Shown in pieces: positions 10,253 through 21,184 of a DNA stretch of 64,000 nt. Source of the stretch: Misgurnus anguillicaudatus (lineage: Eukaryota; Chordata; Actinopteri; Cypriniformes; Cobitidae); the NCBI RefSeq assembly GCF_027580225.2, contig NC_073354.2, positions 22,775,001 through 22,839,000 on the forward strand, in the 5' to 3' direction. Position 1 is the first letter of the stretch. The number at the start of each line of letters is the position of its first letter. The notes beneath the pieces are model-generated. The model had not been told where the DNA came from. It saw only the letters and a list, made by a program, of their open reading frames with translations, and did no database searches. Both the position numbers and the translations under genes were made by a program.

Positions 10253-11385
10253 TCTGTTCCCTTAAACTCACATTTTGATGATCCTATAGGGTGTCATGCA
10301 TGGTTGATGGTGTTGATGGCATTAGTCAGTATAGTTTTTCTATGAGCAGTAGTCATGTGACCCGACCCCTTCCATCTGAAGGGTCTCATGGGAAAACATG
10401 GGTACATGTGCCGATAGCCTCCGCTTGTGGGAACAGCCCATCTCCATCCCGCTGGGGCCCTATAATCTCTCATGCAAAAACACAGTTGGATGTTTAGTGT
10501 TGCTTGGGTGCTGTAATAATATTGCAGGTTTGTTCTTCTGTGTATGAAAGCACTTTATTTATCAGACACAACAGAAAATCTGCAACATATGTATTCTGTA
10601 AGGGCTGCTATAGGTACAGCTCCTAAATTCACTACACAAGGGGTGTGAACTGCTGTATTTAACAGTTTTTTTATAGTGGTGATTTGGCAACATATTTTGC
10701 AATGCAAATGACTTTACTTGTATTCACCTACTGTACATAAAAATCCAGGTGGATCCTGTTGGATGATCCATGATGTAACTCACCAGACTCAATCCCATAG
10801 CTATCAAGGGAATAGTGGATTTTTATATAGCAACTTGAGAACTACAAATGTGAAAGTAATGCTACTTCACAACTATGATTTAAAGAGCCCCAGTACAGTA
10901 GAGTTCAAAGCAGTCTGTATTTCAGAAGGATAATTTACTATGTATGAGTGTATTTTGGCACTGATCTATTTGTTGAACACGATGTTCCCATTATTTATGC
11001 AACCGTTCCAAACACAGTGCACTGGCAGTGTTGAAAATGCCCTGGCATCACAGGCCTTCATTAATCGGTCACATCAAACCCACAGAGAACTAAAAATACA
11101 TCCTCAGCATGTCACGGCAGATGAGAAGCCAAATGGAAGCACTTAATCATAGAAAAGTTTTTTTGGACCGTTTCGTGACTGTGAATATTGCTTTTTCTGT
11201 CCATACAACCAGCGTGGTCAGAAAACATTTGTTTTAATTAGGCAGTAATTTGTGACACAGTAACAAGATTACTGCCATTTCCCCCTAAAACCCCTGCTTA
11301 TTTAGATCATATTAAAGCAGTGTATTATAAATGAGTAAAATCCACACTGTGCATGATTCTATTAAAATCTACGTCGACCCTCAAA
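10253..11385. other. Low-repeat DNA
   Basis: I see no repeat termini. Short open frames (10291-10497, 10718-10933, 10940-11146) have no recognisable content. The segment 10360-10490 is GC-richer, with TGTGACCCGACCCCTTCC and CCATCCCGCTGGGGCCC, and could be functional non-coding DNA, but nothing specific supports this. Confidence 0.35.
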
Positions 11386-11548
11386 ATAATGCTGGGTTGT
11401 TTTTTAACCCATGTGTGAGTAAAATATGAACAAACCCAACCTTTGGGTTGAAACAATGTAGCATTTTATGTGTAAACAACCCAGCACATATTAATTTAAA
11501 CCCAATTTGTTTATATTTTACCCAAACAAGGTTTAAACAACCCAACAC
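11386..11548. repeat. AACCCA-rich short interspersed repeat
   Basis: The segment opens AATAATGCTGGGTTGTTTTT and contains repeated words AACCCAAC, TGGGTTG, AACAACCCAGCA and AAACCCAA in both orientations, ending near AAACAACCCAACAC. A related but shorter block lies at 17485-17600. The mixed orientation gives weak self-complementarity, as in a degenerate MITE. The class is not established. Confidence 0.6.
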
Positions 11549-12550
11549 TTTGTCTTACAGTCCAAATCGATACACAGAGTCAACAGTTTAAGATATGGTT
11601 GTAACATCAAACCAATAACAGTTTTGTTTTAAAATACAAATTACATCATTGCCTGATATCACAAAGCCCACATAAGAGCTTATTCAGTATATTTTCACGC
11701 ATAATTCTATCTATGTAAGGCAGCTGGTGGACCCTGCCTTCACTTAGCCCCGGCTCTGTTCGGCTCTGGCCCGCCTGTGAGGAGCTAAGCTGTGCAGACC
11801 GCGTGTATCTGTTGTGTGACAGGAGCCTGGCACAGAGATGACTCAGTTGGCAGACACAGTTGGCATGGCAGTGGCACAATCCCCACTTGGCTGTCTGTTA
11901 TTGTCTGTGTGCCAACTCGGAGTTGTACCCCAGAGATGCCCAGGGGAGGCAATTGTCTCAGAGCTTACTTCACATCTAATGGAGACACATCACCAACAGC
12001 CATCTTTCTGACGGGAATGAGTTTTATCATTCAGAGATCAGGGAGGTACTCTTAGGCGGGTAAATTTGATGCAAAGTGATTTGCCACAGTGTGCAAACCA
12101 AACGTTACTCAAATACAGTAGATTATTTAATGTAGATACAGTAATTCTGAGATTATATAAAGTGGCATTAAAAAGCATAATGAAGTTAGGGCACAAATGC
12201 CTGAATAAAGGCTTTAAACAACAAATATCAAAGAAAGTTAGCATAAGCTAAAACATTACATAGGTTATTAAAGATGACGTGTGGAAAAGTATTGTGACAC
12301 TTTGTGTTTGTCAACTTTTAGTGGAACATCTGTGGTTAATTTGCTTGAACATCTGTAAGAACCTGAGAGGGACGGCATACATTTACTACAAATCACCTTG
12401 GCAGCAGTTAAAAGTCATTGCAAAATGGTTCCGAAAGTTTTCAGGAAACCTCTAAAATGATTTGTTCTTGTTTTGATCCTCTTACTGTCTAATGCAATGA
12501 TAGTTAAACATTTTAAAATGTGACTTAAAAGTACAAATAATAGCGATACA
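11549..12550. other. Low-repeat DNA, GC-richer centre
   Basis: Between 11700 and 12060 composition is higher in GC than the surroundings, with several overlapping short open frames on both strands, none recognisable. The block around 11880-11940 (GGCTGTCTGTTATTGTCTGT) has the look of conserved non-coding DNA, though I cannot test that here. Confidence 0.35.
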
Positions 12551-12856
12551 TACTGTAGATATGTACGAAGCCCCTAAGGGAACATGGAGCAAAAATCAAA
12601 TAAAGTTTAGTTTTGCGTGCGCAAGTGAAACTATCGTGAAACTATCGTGAAACTATCGCGTGCGCACGTGAGACTATTGCGTGTAGTTTCGCATGCGCAC
12701 ATGAAACTTTCGCTTTCACGTGAGCATGCGATAGTTTCACGTGCGCACACGATAGTTTCACGTGCGCACACGATAGTTTTACGTGCGCACGCAAAACTAA
12801 ACTTTATACAATTTTTGCTCCATGTTCCCCTAGGGGCTTCGTACATATCTACAGTA
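12551..12856. mobile_element. Foldback element carrying a 21-bp E-box tandem array
   Basis: TACTGTAGATATGTACGAAG (12551) pairs with its reverse complement ending at 12856. Arms include AAGCCCCTAAGGGAACATGG and AAAGTTTAGTTTTGCGTGCG. The interior is made of units containing GATAGTTTCACGTGCGCAC, spaced 21 bp apart between about 12726 and 12790, each with the palindrome CACGTG and then GTGCGCAC. A three-fold GTGAAACTATC run with 12-bp spacing lies at about 12625-12660. A second family member is at 52745-53030. Open frames on both strands here (12631-12846 and 12647-12868) are by-products of the tandem repeat. Confidence 0.8.
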
Positions 12857-12990
12857 TATATGCGATAGTTTCACGTGCGCACGCAAAACTAAACTTTAAA
12901 AAAAATTCTGCACATGAAGGTTTCGCATGAGCACATGAAATTAAACTTTTGATTTTTTTTTAACCCAATGTCCCCTTAGGGGCTCGGTAA
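12857..12990. repeat. Partial second copy of the E-box foldback repeat
   Basis: Directly after the foldback unit, TGCGATAGTTTCACGTGCGC and AAAACTAAACTTTAAAAAAA repeat the arm sequence. A terminal block, AATGTCCCCTTAGGGGCTCG (12969), follows in the same sense as the right end of the 52.7-kb copy. It lacks a left terminus, so it is a half copy abutting the complete one. Confidence 0.7.
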
Positions 12991-14001
12991 ATATGAAAGT
13001 ATTTGTTATTAAAAAGAATAAGTAAAAAATATAGGGATGTCATATAACCTCGTTCTTAAATTATCATGAGAAGATGGAAAACCTTTCCTTTCCACACACA
13101 CACATAGGCTGACCCACCCCGTGCTTTGCGACACACGACACTTTTCTTTAGCTTTTCAAGAATAAACGGGGGTGGATGTAGAGCGGCGGCAACCGAGGCA
13201 GAACGAGAGAAACAGAAAACCACAAAGCGTCCTTTATCTGCCTCTGGATTGTACAAACAGCGCTTGCCCCCGCGGAGGCTACACTCCTCTGGGGTGTGGT
13301 TAACCTCTCAGGGTTACCCACCGACCGACTCTCTAATAAGCATCTCACAAAAGCCTGGACTGTCCAAAGGGGAGGAGAAGAAAGAGGGAGAGCCAGAAGA
13401 GGGGAAGGAGCTAAAGGGAGGGGTAGAGAGGCAGATGCCAGACACACAGAGAAGAGCAGATGGGGCTTGATGAATCCTGAAAGGAAGGAATTGAAACCCG
13501 CTGAAGTTGCCAAAGCGGCCAGCCGCAATTATCGCTGCGCCGTTGGGTTCATTGTCAATTAGAGTGGCGGTTGCGCCGAGCAGCAGCTGTGGCAGATGGC
13601 GAGCTTCCAGGAGGAGGAGGCAGGGAGAGGAGATGGGACCTGGGCCATCCCCCTAGAGGGCCTTGCTCTCACTCTCTTACTCTCCATAGTTTTCTCTCTG
13701 ATAACACAGTGATGATATTGGAGGCCTCCAGGCCTCGTATCACACAGTTAGTCCTCTTGAGACTGAAAACTCACACCCTTTACGTGGCACCTGCCGGGTT
13801 GTAAAAGGATTTAAAAAATAAAAGATTTAGAAAGACACTGAAAAGTTTCCACACCGCTGTAGTAATGTGTGTAAACCAACTTTATGATTAACATTACACT
13901 TTAAAAATATTTTGTTTGGCGAACTGAAGGCCAAAGATATTGTTTAACCATACAGGTTGTATATGGGCCCCTAGCTGAATTAAATAGCTCTAAAAGTAGA
14001 C
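12991..14001. other. GC-richer unique DNA with a candidate conserved non-coding block
   Basis: The segment 13100-13690 has higher GC and several CpG-containing words (GAGCGGCGGCAACCGAGG, CCCCGCGGAGG). Overlapping short frames on both strands are not recognisable. Within it, 13490-13640 (GCCGCAATTATCGCTGCGCC, then GTTCATTGTCAATTAGAG) has the complex, non-repetitive text with an ATTA/AATTAG core that is common in vertebrate developmental enhancers. That is inference from appearance only. 13370-13430 is a purine-rich run of GGAGAAG / GAGGGAGAG words. Confidence 0.35.
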
Positions 14002-14732
14002 TTAAAGGGACACTCCACTTTTTAAAAAAATATATACAAAATTTTCCAGCTCCCCTAGAGTTAAACATTTGATTTTTACAGTTTTGGAATCCATTCAGCT
14101 GATCTCTGGGTCTGGCTGTACCACTTTTAGCATAGCTTAGCACAATCCATTGAATTTGATTAGACCATTAGCATCGCGCTAAAAAATAACTAAAGAGTTT
14201 CAATATTTTTCCTATTTAAAACTTGACTCTTCTGTAGTTACATCGTGTACTAAGACCGACAGTAAATTAAAAGTTGCGATTTTCAAGGCAGATATGGTTA
14301 GGACTATACTCTCATTCTGGCGTAATTATCAAGGACTTTGCAGCTGTAACATGGCTCCAGCAGGCGTAGTGATATAACGCGCTGCCCGAAAATAGTCCCC
14401 TGCCATTGAAAGTTACTAAGCGGACTATTTTCGGCTGCTGCATAATATCATTGCGCCCCATGCAGCCATGTTACAGCTGAAAAATCTTTGATTATTACGC
14501 CAGAATGCGAGTATAGTTCCTAGCCATATCTGCCTAGAAAATCAGAACTTTTAATTTTCCGTCAGTCTTAGTACACGATGTAACTACAGAAGAGTCAAGT
14601 TTTAAATAGGAAAAATATTGAAACTCTTTGGTTATTTTTAGCACAATGCTAATGGTCTAATCAGATTCAATGGATTGTGCTAAGCTATGCTAAAAGTGCT
14701 AGCGCCAGACCCAGAGATCAGCTGAATGGATT
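14002..14732 (+). mobile_element. TTAA-flanked MITE of the AGGGACACTCCACTTTTT family, copy 1, right end missing
   Basis: TTAAAGGGACACTCCACTTT at 14002 starts a long foldback. Left-arm blocks (CAGCTGATCTCTGGGTCTGG, TTAGCATAGCTTAGCACAAT, TTTCCTATTTAAAACTTGAC) recur inverted between 14470 and 14732. The centre holds GAAAATAGTCCCCTGCCATT and its inverted partner near 14420. The right arm stops at CAGCTGAATGGATT (14732), about 100 bp short of the expected TTAA. Other family members are at 14862, 46733 and 58940. Confidence 0.88.
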
Positions 14733-14861
14733 AAATCTATTCATGTATTATTTCAATTTTTCATGGAGGACATTTATATTATCTCAAGTTGGACAGTTTG
14801 CTTAATCAGGTCAGATGAGATTAGGTAACGTCTAAAAAACTATCCACCTGACATTTCAACG

Positions 14862-15036
14862 TTAAAGGGACATTGCACTTTTTAAAAAATATACTAATTT
14901 TCCAGCTCCACTAGAGTTAAACATTTGATTTTTACCGTTTTGGAATCCATTCAGCTGATCTCTGGGTCTGGCGCTAGCACTTTTAGCATAGCTCAGCACA
15001 ATCCATTGAATCGGATTAGACCATTAGCATTGTGCT

Positions 15037-15074
<38 letters not shown>

Positions 15075-15096
15075 CCTATTTAAAACTTGACTCTTT
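14862..15096 (+). mobile_element. Same MITE family, copy 2, left arm only, with TA expansion
   Basis: TTAAAGGGACATTGCACTTT at 14862 and the following left arm match copy 1 up to GACCATTAGCATTGTGCTAAA. At that point the expected AAATAACTAAAGAGTTTCAA is replaced by a (TA)n run at about 15038-15071, after which TTTTCCTATTTAAAACTTGA continues. The copy ends near 15096 with no right arm. It lies 129 bp downstream of copy 1 in the same orientation. Confidence 0.82.
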
Positions 15097-15313
15097 TTTA
15101 CCTTTAACCTCACTTCATTGAAGTTACAACATACAAAATTCCCAATACTTAGATTATAGACTATTTTGGCAATATGTAAACAACACTGAAATGAATTAAA
15201 ACGGTACATCTAGCATCTTTAAGCTAACATCAGTCTCTATAAGACTTGAAATATGTAAAACAAACTAAATACTAAAACAAGAATTGCTTTTTTACCTGTG
15301 TTTTTATGTCTAG
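15097..15313. other. Short unique spacer
   Basis: Spacer between a truncated MITE and an intact hAT MITE; nothing recognisable apart from AT-rich text. Confidence 0.35.
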
Positions 15314-15634
15314 TAGGGTGGCCATTTGTGCCAGTTCCGCCGGACACGTCCCCAACATGTTTTCGGGTTCGGTCTCCGGAAGTCGCGTTGGTCGACCGCA
15401 TACATCATCAAGGTTTAATATTTCGGGTTTAATTTCCAAAAAGCAACCGTTACATTTCAAGGTAAGAATGAAACAACAATGATTGTATGTCTTAAACGAA
15501 GTAAATCTTAATTTTCTAATGTATTTTAACTAAAATGTGATGACGTATGCGGCAGAGCAACGCGACTTCCAGAGAACGAACCCAAAAACATGTTCGGGAC
15601 GTGTCCGGTGGAACTGGCACGAATGGCCACCCTA
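15314..15634. mobile_element. Intact 321-bp hAT MITE with perfect 8-bp target duplication
   Basis: Ends TAGGGTGGCCATTTGTGCCA and its inverted partner (closing GGCCACCCTA at 15634) are flanked by ATGTCTAG at 15306-15313 and 15635-15642. The 8-bp duplication and the TAGGGTG-type terminus identify a hAT element. The arms also pair at CGGACACGTCC / GGACGTGTCCG, ACATGTTTTCGGGTTCG and GGAAGTCGCGTTG. A related element (61213-61485) shares the terminus and the core block GCAACCGTTACATTTCAAGG in the opposite sense. The perfect duplication implies a fairly recent insertion. Confidence 0.93.
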
Positions 15635-15642
15635 ATGTCTAG

Positions 15643-17049
15643 CAAAATTACATACATTTTTACATTTATACAGTGTATGGCGGATCTATATATTTGTGCT
15701 AATAGGTTAAACAAGCACAATTTGTGCTTATATATCAATTGTCATAGAAAATTGCCATATCATTTTTAAATTGCTAGGGATATTACATTTCTGCTTGATT
15801 ACCTCCCATGAGCCATTCAGAAATTGCCACATATTATGTTGTTATTGGTAAAGAAGGCCATTTCCACAGGCCACAAACCAGCTTCCAATTCCGTTATCTA
15901 TAAATACACCTCTCTTAAGTCAACCGTCCATACAGCCACTTCTTATTTTAGACTGGCAGGCACAGATTGCGCTGTCCTGCAATGGAAGGCATTGAACTGA
16001 GGAGGGTGCATTGTGTTGGTTGTGTTGAATCAGGTTGATTCAGCTGAATTGGTTATGCATTGAATCAGCTTTGCTCTGTAGTGAATTTGAGTTTGACTCC
16101 CACAGTGTGAAAGCTGAGGCTTTGCCACTGTGCCCTATAACCCCACCACCTCTATAGCTGTTATTTATCATACACTTTGTGTGTGTTTGTGTAGGACAGA
16201 GAAAAAGTATCAGAGAGAGATAGAGAGAGATTGTGCCAGCTTGCTGCTATACTTTACATTTAAACATGTGCTTTTGTCAAAGTACGTTTATACATGTATT
16301 GATGTATGTCGCTAAATCACTGCATATATATATATATATGCTTTTTAAGGCGCAGACTGCGCTAGGCCCCTCACTCTCACATCCATGGCCCCCAGGGGCC
16401 CCCACCTGCAGATGGGAGTGTGCCCTGCTGCTGCCCGGGCCTGCAGGGGCCCATACAAACACTCCATAGTTTCCACAGTGACGCCTGCATTGCGCTCACC
16501 ACTTCCCAACTCTTGCTTTGTCATGCTGTTTCTTTGGGAGCATGGCAGCTGATAGAGAAGAGGTGGAGGGAAAGGGAGGGCGGGCGGGTGGTTGGGTAAC
16601 GGAGCAGGACTAAGGCTGGATGGGGGTCAAACCCTCCATCTGCTCATGAGAAGCTCACAGGTCATGGCTCACAACAATGGCCATTAGCAATGCTGACAGG
16701 CGGGTCAGGAGGCCTCATCGTCATGGAGACCAGGGCAATGTGGGCCAAGGGGTCTCGCTTTAGCCACCGTCGTGCAGACGTATGACTGGACTCTTTTCAT
16801 CACGACAGAAAAGTGAGGTGTGAACTTTTTAAGGACTTCTGTCTGCATCTGCAAGATCTCTCTTTGGACCCAGATGGTCAGAGGAAGTCATTTTGTGAGG
16901 TTTAGGATCCATGTATGCACTGGTGTTTGAAATTAGGACATTTTGATAGTTGAGGGTGTAAAAGTATTTGTGTTAGTTTATATAGCAAACCAAATTTTGC
17001 AAGAATAATTAATAATCGCCAACATAAGCACAACCCAGCCATTTTTAGA
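15643..17049. other. Low-repeat DNA with a GC-richer segment
   Basis: 15780-16060 is complex unique sequence without repeat ends. A (TA)n run of about 16 bp lies at 16324-16340. 16360-16800 is GC-richer, with CCCCCAGGGGCCCCCACCTG and GGGAGGGCGGGCGGGTGG; its short open frames are unrecognised. No exon or promoter can be supported. Confidence 0.35.
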
Positions 17050-17165
17050 GTGCATGGATCCCAACCGGGTTCAATCCCTGAAAACACGCATCATGATAAA
17101 AATGTATAGTGTGAATGCCCTTGAAATCTCTTTGTAAAAAAGTATTTGCCAAATGAGCATGACTT
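17050..17165 (+). mobile_element. tRNA-derived SINE fragment
   Basis: GGGTTCAATCCCTGAAAACA (17068) is a B-box-like motif followed by a degenerate tail: ATAAAAATGTATAGTGTGAA and then GTATTTGCCAAATGAGCATG. That order matches the SINE family at 35013-35120, which ends GTCTGCCAAATGCATAAG. The tRNA-like head upstream of the B box is too degraded to read. Confidence 0.6.
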
Positions 17166-17484
17166 TACATAATAATTAAACTTAGGATGGAAACAACACT
17201 AAACATGACAACAAATATATACCAACCATTGTCTAGATCTACACTAACAGATGTTTAATATACCTGGGACAGTTTAAAAGCATTCAAACTACAAGGACCA
17301 CATGCTGCTTTCTCCAACAGGAACAGGAAAAACACTCATAAAATCAATAAATAAATAAAACAAGAATTTGAGATTTTAAAGCAACTCAACTCAAACTTTC
17401 CTAAAATAGTTTTTGCTATTTTGTCTGTCTGCTATAAACATGATCTATGATAAAGGCTGTTTCATCCCACGTTTGGCTTGGGAA

Positions 17485-17600
17485 GATCAAACCTAACCAT
17501 TGGGTTAAATTAACCTAAAATGTCCATATTTGACCCAACCATTGGTTAAAACAACCCAGCATAGGTTAATTCAAACCCATTTCTGTTGGGTTTGTGCCAC
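17485..17600. repeat. AACCCA-rich short interspersed repeat, second copy
   Basis: Words TGGGTTAAATTAACCTAAAA, GACCCAACCATTGG, AACAACCCAGCATAGG and TTGGGTTT repeat the vocabulary of the block at 11386-11548, in both orientations. Degenerate; boundaries approximate. Confidence 0.5.
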
Positions 17601-17629
17601 ACATCTCCTGAGAAGTGAAGCCAAAACAT

Positions 17630-18215
17630 TTCAACCGCCCCCTGGTGGTTGGCTGCAGTATAGGTCTGAAGCCCCACCCTCTACATGTAAACCAATCGTG
17701 AGCCATATCAATTTACACTTCAAAACATTTTTTTCAACTATTATTTTTGTTATGTTATGTACTTTTAAGTGTTTGTTTTTCTAATGAGCTTGGATTAAGT
17801 TAGTTATTAGATGCTACTAAAAAGGGGCGTTGCCACGGCTCCACCTCACAATCACTACTGCACAAACTCTTGCTGCAACTAAAACCGCATACTTTTCAAC
17901 CATATAGTAGGCAAGAAACATGTGAAGAAAAGAAGTATGTCAGAATCCACAGTACTCATAAAACAGTAGGTGAAAAGTACCCGGATGACCTACAGTACCA
18001 GCTAGATTCAGAAGTGTGCATTTAATGGATGCATTAAATGCATTTTTGCCCATGATGCCATGGAAGAGGATTTGTGAACAGAGATGGTAGAGACTAGGCG
18101 AATGTAGTATATCCAAATTTTATTTATACTATATAAAAAATACTTATTTGAGCTAGATTGTAAGTAGCCTACCTACTCAGGACAGTATGCGATTTCGGAA
18201 GCAGCCACAAGCTTC
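17630..18215. repeat. Two adjacent older interspersed repeats
   Basis: 17630-17870 (CCGCCCCCTGGTGGTTGGCT, then CCACCCTCTACATG, and GGGGCGTTGCCACGGCTCC near its end) and 17875-18215 (CATACTTTTCAACCATATAG, AAAGTACCCGGATGACCTAC, CCCATGATGCCATGGAAG, TACTCAGGACAGTATGCGAT) both read as interspersed repeats of a kind I recall from cyprinid genomes. They have no second copy in this window, so the call rests on recall rather than alignment. The second is rich in AAGTATG / CATACTT words in both orientations. Confidence 0.45.
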
Positions 18216-18891
18216 AAATGATGTAATTGGTGCAAGATGTCAATCTCATCAAACATGTTTCTTTACGTTTAGCAGCAATGTTGTAATTAAGTTGATAAAG
18301 AGTTCATTAAACAACAGAGGCGTTAATCTTGCACGCTGTGATCCCTCTGTTTGTTTGCCTGCCGCTCCAGACGGTTTGTCCAGCTGCAGACAGTTTGTTG
18401 ACAGGGACATGGTGAGAAGCTTGTCCACACTGTTTTAATGTCAGCGTGTGTCAGAGAGGGGTTTCTTGGACATAAATATGAATTTGTCCAAATGAAAAGG
18501 AGTGAAGGGCCGACTCGATCACATTGTCAAAAAGCTTATTCTACCGTTATCTCTTTCACCCTGTAAAAGTGTGTCAAATCCATTCCTTCTCTCTCCAAGC
18601 CTCCCAGGTTTCTCTCCCTCACGTGAAAACTTATCTGCCTGCTGGAGCTGAATGGCCAACAGCCCACAGAGAGGAGAAAGAGAGAGAGAGAACGAGAAAA
18701 CAGGATACCTGTTCCTGCAAATCTTAATCGCTCAGACATATAGAGCGAGCTGCTGTGGAGATATTGATTTACAGGTGAAAGCCGAAACACCAGTTTCCAG
18801 CTACTTGAGATAGGAGGGAGCTTAGGGAGAACTTGCTGTTGCATAAGACAACAGGCCACTGACCTATTTAGTAGCTCCATGTTGGGAGCAC
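18216..18891. other. Low-repeat DNA
   Basis: Complex sequence with no repeat termini. A purine-rich run (GAGAGGAGAAAGAGAGAGAG) lies at about 18670-18690. Open frames at 18187-18438, 18524-18727 and 18536-18880 (minus) are not recognisable. Confidence 0.35.
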
Positions 18892-19712
18892 TTAAAGGAT
18901 TAGTCCATTTTCTTTAAAAAAAATCCAGATAATTGATTCACCACCATGTCATCCAGAATGTTGATGTCTTTCTTTGTTCAGTCGAGAAGAAATTTAGTTT
19001 TTTGAAGAAAACATTCCAGGATTTTTCTCATTTTAATGGACTTTAATGGACCCCAACACGAAACAGTTTAAAATTGTAGTTTTAACGGAGTTTCAAAGGA
19101 CTCTAAACGATCCCTAACCAGGCATAAGGGTCTTATAGCGAAACGATTGTCACTTTTGACAAGAAAAATTAAAAACATGCACTTTAAAACTACATCTTCT
19201 CATCTATCTCTGGTCCTATGACGCGCCAGCGCGACCTAACGTCATTGCATAATGCCGTGGAAAGGATGTGTGTTACATATATGAAAGCACATTTGCGGAC
19301 CATTTTAAACAATGAACTGACACAAAGACATTAATTAGTATCATTCCACATACAACAACGTCGGAACGGTCCTCTTTCTCCACACTTGTAAACACTGGGG
19401 CGTAGTTTCGATACGTCATCCGTGACCTCTTGACGTGATGACGTATTACGTGAGGTCGCGCTGACGCATCACAGGACCGGAGGAAGACGAGAAGTTGTGG
19501 TTTAAAAATGCATATTTTTTATTTTTCTTGGCAAAAATGACAATCGTTTCGCTAGATAAGACCCTTATGAGTCCTTTGAAACTGCAATTTTAAACTGAAT
19601 TAAAACTCTTAAGTGTTGGGGTCCATTAAAGTCCATTAAAATGAAAAATCCTCAAAAAACTAAATTTCTTCTCGACTAAACAAAGACAGACATCAACATT
19701 TTGATAATTTAT
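18892..19712 (+). mobile_element. TTAA-flanked MITE of the AGGATTAGTCCATTTTC family, copy 1, right end missing
   Basis: TTAAAGGATTAGTCCATTTT at 18892 starts a foldback with arms of about 400 bp: GTTCAGTCGAGAAGAAATTT, AATGGACTTTAATGGACCCC, CGAAACGATTGTCACTTTTG and GCGACCTAACGTCATT all recur inverted between 19440 and 19690. The centre holds the ACGTCATCCGTGACCTCTTG block shared with the copies at 22744 and 55275. The right arm stops at ACATCAACATTTTGATAATT, so the closing TTAA is absent. Confidence 0.88.
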
Positions 19713-21184
19713 GATAATTTCTAGTGTTTTGTCAATTAACTTTGTACTGTTACAACTGTGCTCCACAAAAAATCACACCATACCTGTTTTGAATGATAGG
19801 GTTGAGTAAATATATTTCTTTAAGCCTATAAGGCAGAAAAAAACTTTACAGTCTATGTTTTTTGTGCTAAAGCAAAGTTGATTGCCGCATTGATTATGTT
19901 ATTCAGCAAATTAGATGTATATGTGACCCTGCCTGTAAAAACACTGCTAAAGTTGTTTTGTGATTTACTGTTTTTATTTTACATATAATCATTCAACATA
20001 ATGTAAAGAACATTGACACCAATGTAAAATTAATGGTTAAAAGCAAACTTTGATGCTCCAAATCTTATAATTAGATCATATACAAACAGGGTCACACATT
20101 TTTTATGTGAAGGTATAAAGAATAAATTCTCCTGTGTCAGTGTTTATTAATGCACAACGTCGTTGGCCAACACCTACTGTAATATCTCATTTAAGCATTT
20201 AATGGGCATTTAAGGGCCAACTACCTATTAAAACATTTTACGTTTATATTTAATTTGCTATTTATTGTATCCACATATACACATATATGAGTCTCAGTAC
20301 AAATGTGTTGACTTAATTAAGTGCCCTTTCACAAAAGCTATTGTGCAGATAATTTTATTTTTTTGGGGGTGCTCTATAACAGTTTGACATCAGCGAAGCC
20401 TTCAGTCGCTGCCGATTGGAAGATAAAAACTAATTGGAAAATAACAAAGGGTATATGGCAGGGCAATTAATTCACTTTAACATAATGTGCTCCAAACATT
20501 CATATAATGTGAGCTGAAAACCTCGGCCTTGCCACAAGATAGCTGTAGGTGATAGTTTACTGCATACTTTTTTTGTTTTTCTATTCCATTATATGCTTTA
20601 TGTCAAAGGTGCCCTCCTTTTGCACGTCTCCCAGAACAAACAATCACAATAAATTATTCAGTTATCCGTGCAAAGCATTAAAATATTCCAAAGATCCTGA
20701 CAAACAAAGCTCTCGGGAGCAGATGTTCGCTGACTTTCAGCGGAGCCTTTCCACCAATTTTCGCTCTCATTTTGCCATTACTTTGCCAAGTCTTCTCCAG
20801 CAGGATATGAAACCTGGGCAGGGTCATGGTTTGGTAATGATGAAGATTCAGAAGCCCTGCTAAGTGCTAGTCTTCTTAACCTGATTACCGAGCTCATGCA
20901 CACTGCCAGAGAGAAGAATATTCATTAGGGACCCACTGAGAGAGCTGATAAAACAGCAGACAGCTGCACCGCCGCGTCTGCACCCTCGCTACGTGCGTGA
21001 AATGCAGACATTAGCATGTGAAAGAGTTCGGCCTTCCCGGGCCCCTTAGCAATAAGACTTAAAACGCTGCTTATTCGCTCATTGCTTTGCTACAACATCT
21101 CTTTGCCAGTCCTACAGTCACAGTAAATGATCAACTTTTCAAGCTGTCCCTGAAATTCAAGAGGTCAGAGTAAGTGTGCAGAGA
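19713..21184. other. Low-repeat DNA with candidate conserved blocks
   Basis: No transposon ends are seen. 20690-20800 (CTGACTTTCAGCGGAGCCTT, CAATTTTCGCTCTCATTTTG) and 20930-21120 (CGCCGCGTCTGCACCCTCGC, GACATTAGCATGTGAAAGAG) are complex and non-repetitive, in the style of conserved non-coding elements, but no test is possible here. The 104-codon open frame at 20549-20863 resembles no protein I know. Confidence 0.35.

Noticed and set aside
12600..13000. CRISPR-like array
   Set aside because: The 21-bp units are contiguous without unique spacers, and the genome is a vertebrate.
13100..13700. CpG-island promoter
   Set aside because: GC is raised but CpG density by eye is modest, and no downstream exon or TATA/initiator arrangement supports it; kept only as a candidate non-coding block.
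20549..20863. 104-codon open frame
   Set aside because: No recognisable family, no flanking splice or start context, and AT-rich low-complexity start.
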